NCBI GenBank assembly: GCA_947441695.1
Contig: CANEUK010000072.1
Coordinates: 1-7,275, forward strand
From: Rickettsiales bacterium
GTDB taxonomy: Bacteria > Pseudomonadota > Alphaproteobacteria > Rickettsiales > UBA1997
DNA: 7,275 nucleotides
Reading direction: 5' to 3'
Shown piece after piece: positions 5,890 through 7,275 of this stretch. Numbering within the stretch: the first letter of the stretch is position 1; each line of letters opens with the position of its first letter. The notes beneath the pieces are model-generated. The model searched no databases. It worked only from the letters and a program-made list of their open reading frames with translations, and was not told the origin of the DNA. The position numbers and the translations under genes are program-made.

Positions 5890-6993
5890 ATGCAGTTTCA
5901 AGCTACAAAACAACTATTGTTGAAGGCAATTTCTAGCGTCAATGGCGCAGTTGAAAAAAAGAACACTATTCCGGTTCTACAAAACATCAAAATCGAAGCC
6001 AAAAACGACAAAGTTGTTTTATTGGCAACTGATATGGACATTTTGGTTACTTCTACTTTTGAATCAGACATGAAAAGTGCTGGCAGCACAACTGTTCCGG
6101 CTCAAATGTTTTTCGATATTGTTCGAAAAATTCCCGAAGGTGCGCAAATTATGATCAGCCAAGAAAGTCCAACAATTTTACAAATTAAGTCAGGAAAATC
6201 GAAATATAATTTACCATGCATTGATTCGGCTGAATTTCCAAATTTATCTGAAGGAGAATTGGGCGAAGAAATTGAAATTGACGCCAACAAATTAGCTAAA
6301 ATGATCGACAAAACTCGATTCGCAATTTCAAATGACGAAACCCGTTATTACTTAAACGGCCTTTATTTACAGGCAATAAAAACAGATTCTGGCTTTGAAC
6401 TACGTTCGGTTGCAACCGATGGACACAGGCTTGCTTTATCTTCCTTGGTTTCTGATTTAAAAACTCCATTTGGCGTTATTTTGCCCAAAAAATCCGTTGC
6501 CGAAATTAGAAGAATAATTGACGGCAGCAACCAAGTTAAACTTTCTGTTTCACGCGTTAAAATCAAAATAACCACCGATCAAACCACAATTATTTCTAAG
6601 TTAATTGATGGCGAGTTTCCTGATTACGACAAAGTTTTGCCAAAAAATAACACTCAAATTGCGGTGATAAACAAAAAGATTTTTTTTGATTGTGTTGATC
6701 GAGTTTCAACCGTTGCAACCGACAAACATCGTTCAGTTAAATTAGTTATTGAAAACGGCAAAATGAGCCTTCAAGTCAATACCAATGACGGTTCTTTTGC
6801 TTATGAAGAATTGGATGTGAACTATTTGGGAGACCGAATTGAAACCGGATTCAATTCTCGCTACCTTCTTGATATTATTGGTCAAATCGACAAAGAAGAA
6901 CTCATGATGCGTTTTAAAGACAGCAATTCTCCAGCATTAATTGACGCCAAAGACATGAGTTCGGTTTTTGTAATTATGCCAGTGAGAGTTTAG
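5890..6993 (+). CDS. dnaN: DNA polymerase III beta subunit (sliding clamp)
   Basis: Forms a dimeric ring around DNA that tethers the replicative polymerase and serves as docking site for other replication and repair proteins. At 367 residues it is the normal length, with three clamp-fold domains (roughly 1-118, 128-247 and 248-367). Typical signatures are TIPVLQNIKIEA near the N-terminus, the RYYLNGL segment (152-158), ATDGHRLA (175-182), GEFPDY (241-246) and the C-terminal MPVRV. Arg152, Leu155 and Met363 fall where the E. coli clamp has residues of its partner-binding groove (R152, L155, M362, from memory), so the pocket looks intact. The ATG is preceded by C/A/T-rich leader without a Shine-Dalgarno sequence. 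It is followed after 68 bases by recF, the common dnaN-recF pairing. No dnaA lies upstream here; ftsH takes that place. Confidence 0.98.
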   Translation: MQFQATKQLLLKAISSVNGAVEKKNTIPVLQNIKIEAKNDKVVLLATDMDILVTSTFESDMKSAGSTTVPAQMFFDIVRKIPEGAQIMISQESPTILQIKSGKSKYNLPCIDSAEFPNLSEGELGEEIEIDANKLAKMIDKTRFAISNDETRYYLNGLYLQAIKTDSGFELRSVATDGHRLALSSLVSDLKTPFGVILPKKSVAEIRRIIDGSNQVKLSVSRVKIKITTDQTTIISKLIDGEFPDYDKVLPKNNTQIAVINKKIFFDCVDRVSTVATDKHRSVKLVIENGKMSLQVNTNDGSFAYEELDVNYLGDRIETGFNSRYLLDIIGQIDKEELMMRFKDSNSPALIDAKDMSSVFVIMPVRV

Positions 6994-7061
6994 AGCCTGG
7001 CTCATAGTTTTTTAAGGCAAGTTGAGATCGACCATCATTTACATTAAAAAAAAACCCTCCT

Positions 7062-7275
7062 TTGTCTTTAATTTCTAAACTTCTTCTTACAAATTTTCGT
7101 AATTTTTCTTTCCGATCTTTTGAATTTTCGTCTCAACTCGTTTTGTTAACTGGCAAAAATGGTGCAGGAAAAACCAACATTCTTGAAAGCCTTAGTTTGC
7201 TTGGACGAAGCCCTTCTTTGCGCGGCAGCGATTTTGATGAAATGATTTTTGATGATAAAATTTTAGCCCAAAAAC
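7062..7275 (+). CDS. recF: DNA replication/repair protein RecF (3'-truncated by window edge)
   Basis: RecF is an SMC-like ATPase that, with RecO and RecR, helps load RecA at single-strand gaps behind stalled forks. The first 71 codons are visible. They read SLISKLLLTNFRNFSF, then Walker A GKNGAGKT at residues 31-38, then NILESLSLLGRSPSLRGSDF, closely resembling alphaproteobacterial RecF. The start is inferred as TTG at 7062. The frame is closed by TGA at 7023-7025, there is no in-frame ATG or GTG between that stop and the Walker A motif, and TTG places LLLTNFRNF at the usual distance from the N-terminus. No Shine-Dalgarno sequence is present; the bases before the start are pyrimidine-rich (CCCTCC). 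The gene follows dnaN by 68 bases and is probably cotranscribed with it. The rest of the gene, with Walker B and the signature motif, is outside the window. Confidence 0.92.
   Translation, partial: MSLISKLLLTNFRNFSFRSFEFSSQLVLLTGKNGAGKTNILESLSLLGRSPSLRGSDFDEMIFDDKILAQK

Noticed and set aside
5572..6575. Several - strand frames of 60-70 codons across the ftsH end and dnaN
   Set aside because: All are antisense to well-conserved proteins, short and without features.

Overview
The window is AT-rich and gene-sparse. Every recognised gene is on the + strand: a 5'-truncated ribosomal protein S1 gene (rpsA), a small-type signal peptide peptidase (sppA), acyl carrier protein (acpP), an unrecognised 114-residue membrane-anchored protein, the membrane AAA protease FtsH, the beta sliding clamp (dnaN) and the first 71 codons of recF. 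The S1 tail, the 'GNATIGSIAGNVL' C-terminus, the SppA 'SPLKGSPSPF' region and the RecF N-terminus all resemble alphaproteobacterial proteins. With the strong A/T bias and long non-coding gaps, I infer a genome-reduced, probably host-associated alphaproteobacterium (Rickettsiales- or Holosporales-like). Taxonomy was not tested by search.

Layout: rpsA (1-1493) and sppA (1498-2421) lie 4 bases apart and look like one operon. A 167-base spacer holds two hairpins; one of them is shaped like a terminator for the - strand. acpP (2589-2831) follows, closed by a strong intrinsic terminator (2854-2896). After a spacer with a 12-base palindrome comes the small hypothetical gene (3056-3400). The next 510 bases have no gene but contain a 25-base tandem duplication and several AT-rich hairpins. 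ftsH (3911-5788), dnaN (5890-6993) and recF (from 7062, TTG start, running off the right end) complete the window.

These are housekeeping functions: translation initiation (S1), clearance of membrane peptides and proteins (SppA, FtsH), the fatty-acid carrier (AcpP), and replication and gap repair (DnaN, RecF). I see no mobile element, CRISPR array, tRNA, rRNA or defence system, and no convincing new multi-gene system. The items that standard annotation would miss are the orphan membrane protein, the possible antisense/small-RNA locus between sppA and acpP, the 25-base tandem repeat, and the general lack of Shine-Dalgarno sequences before the start codons.
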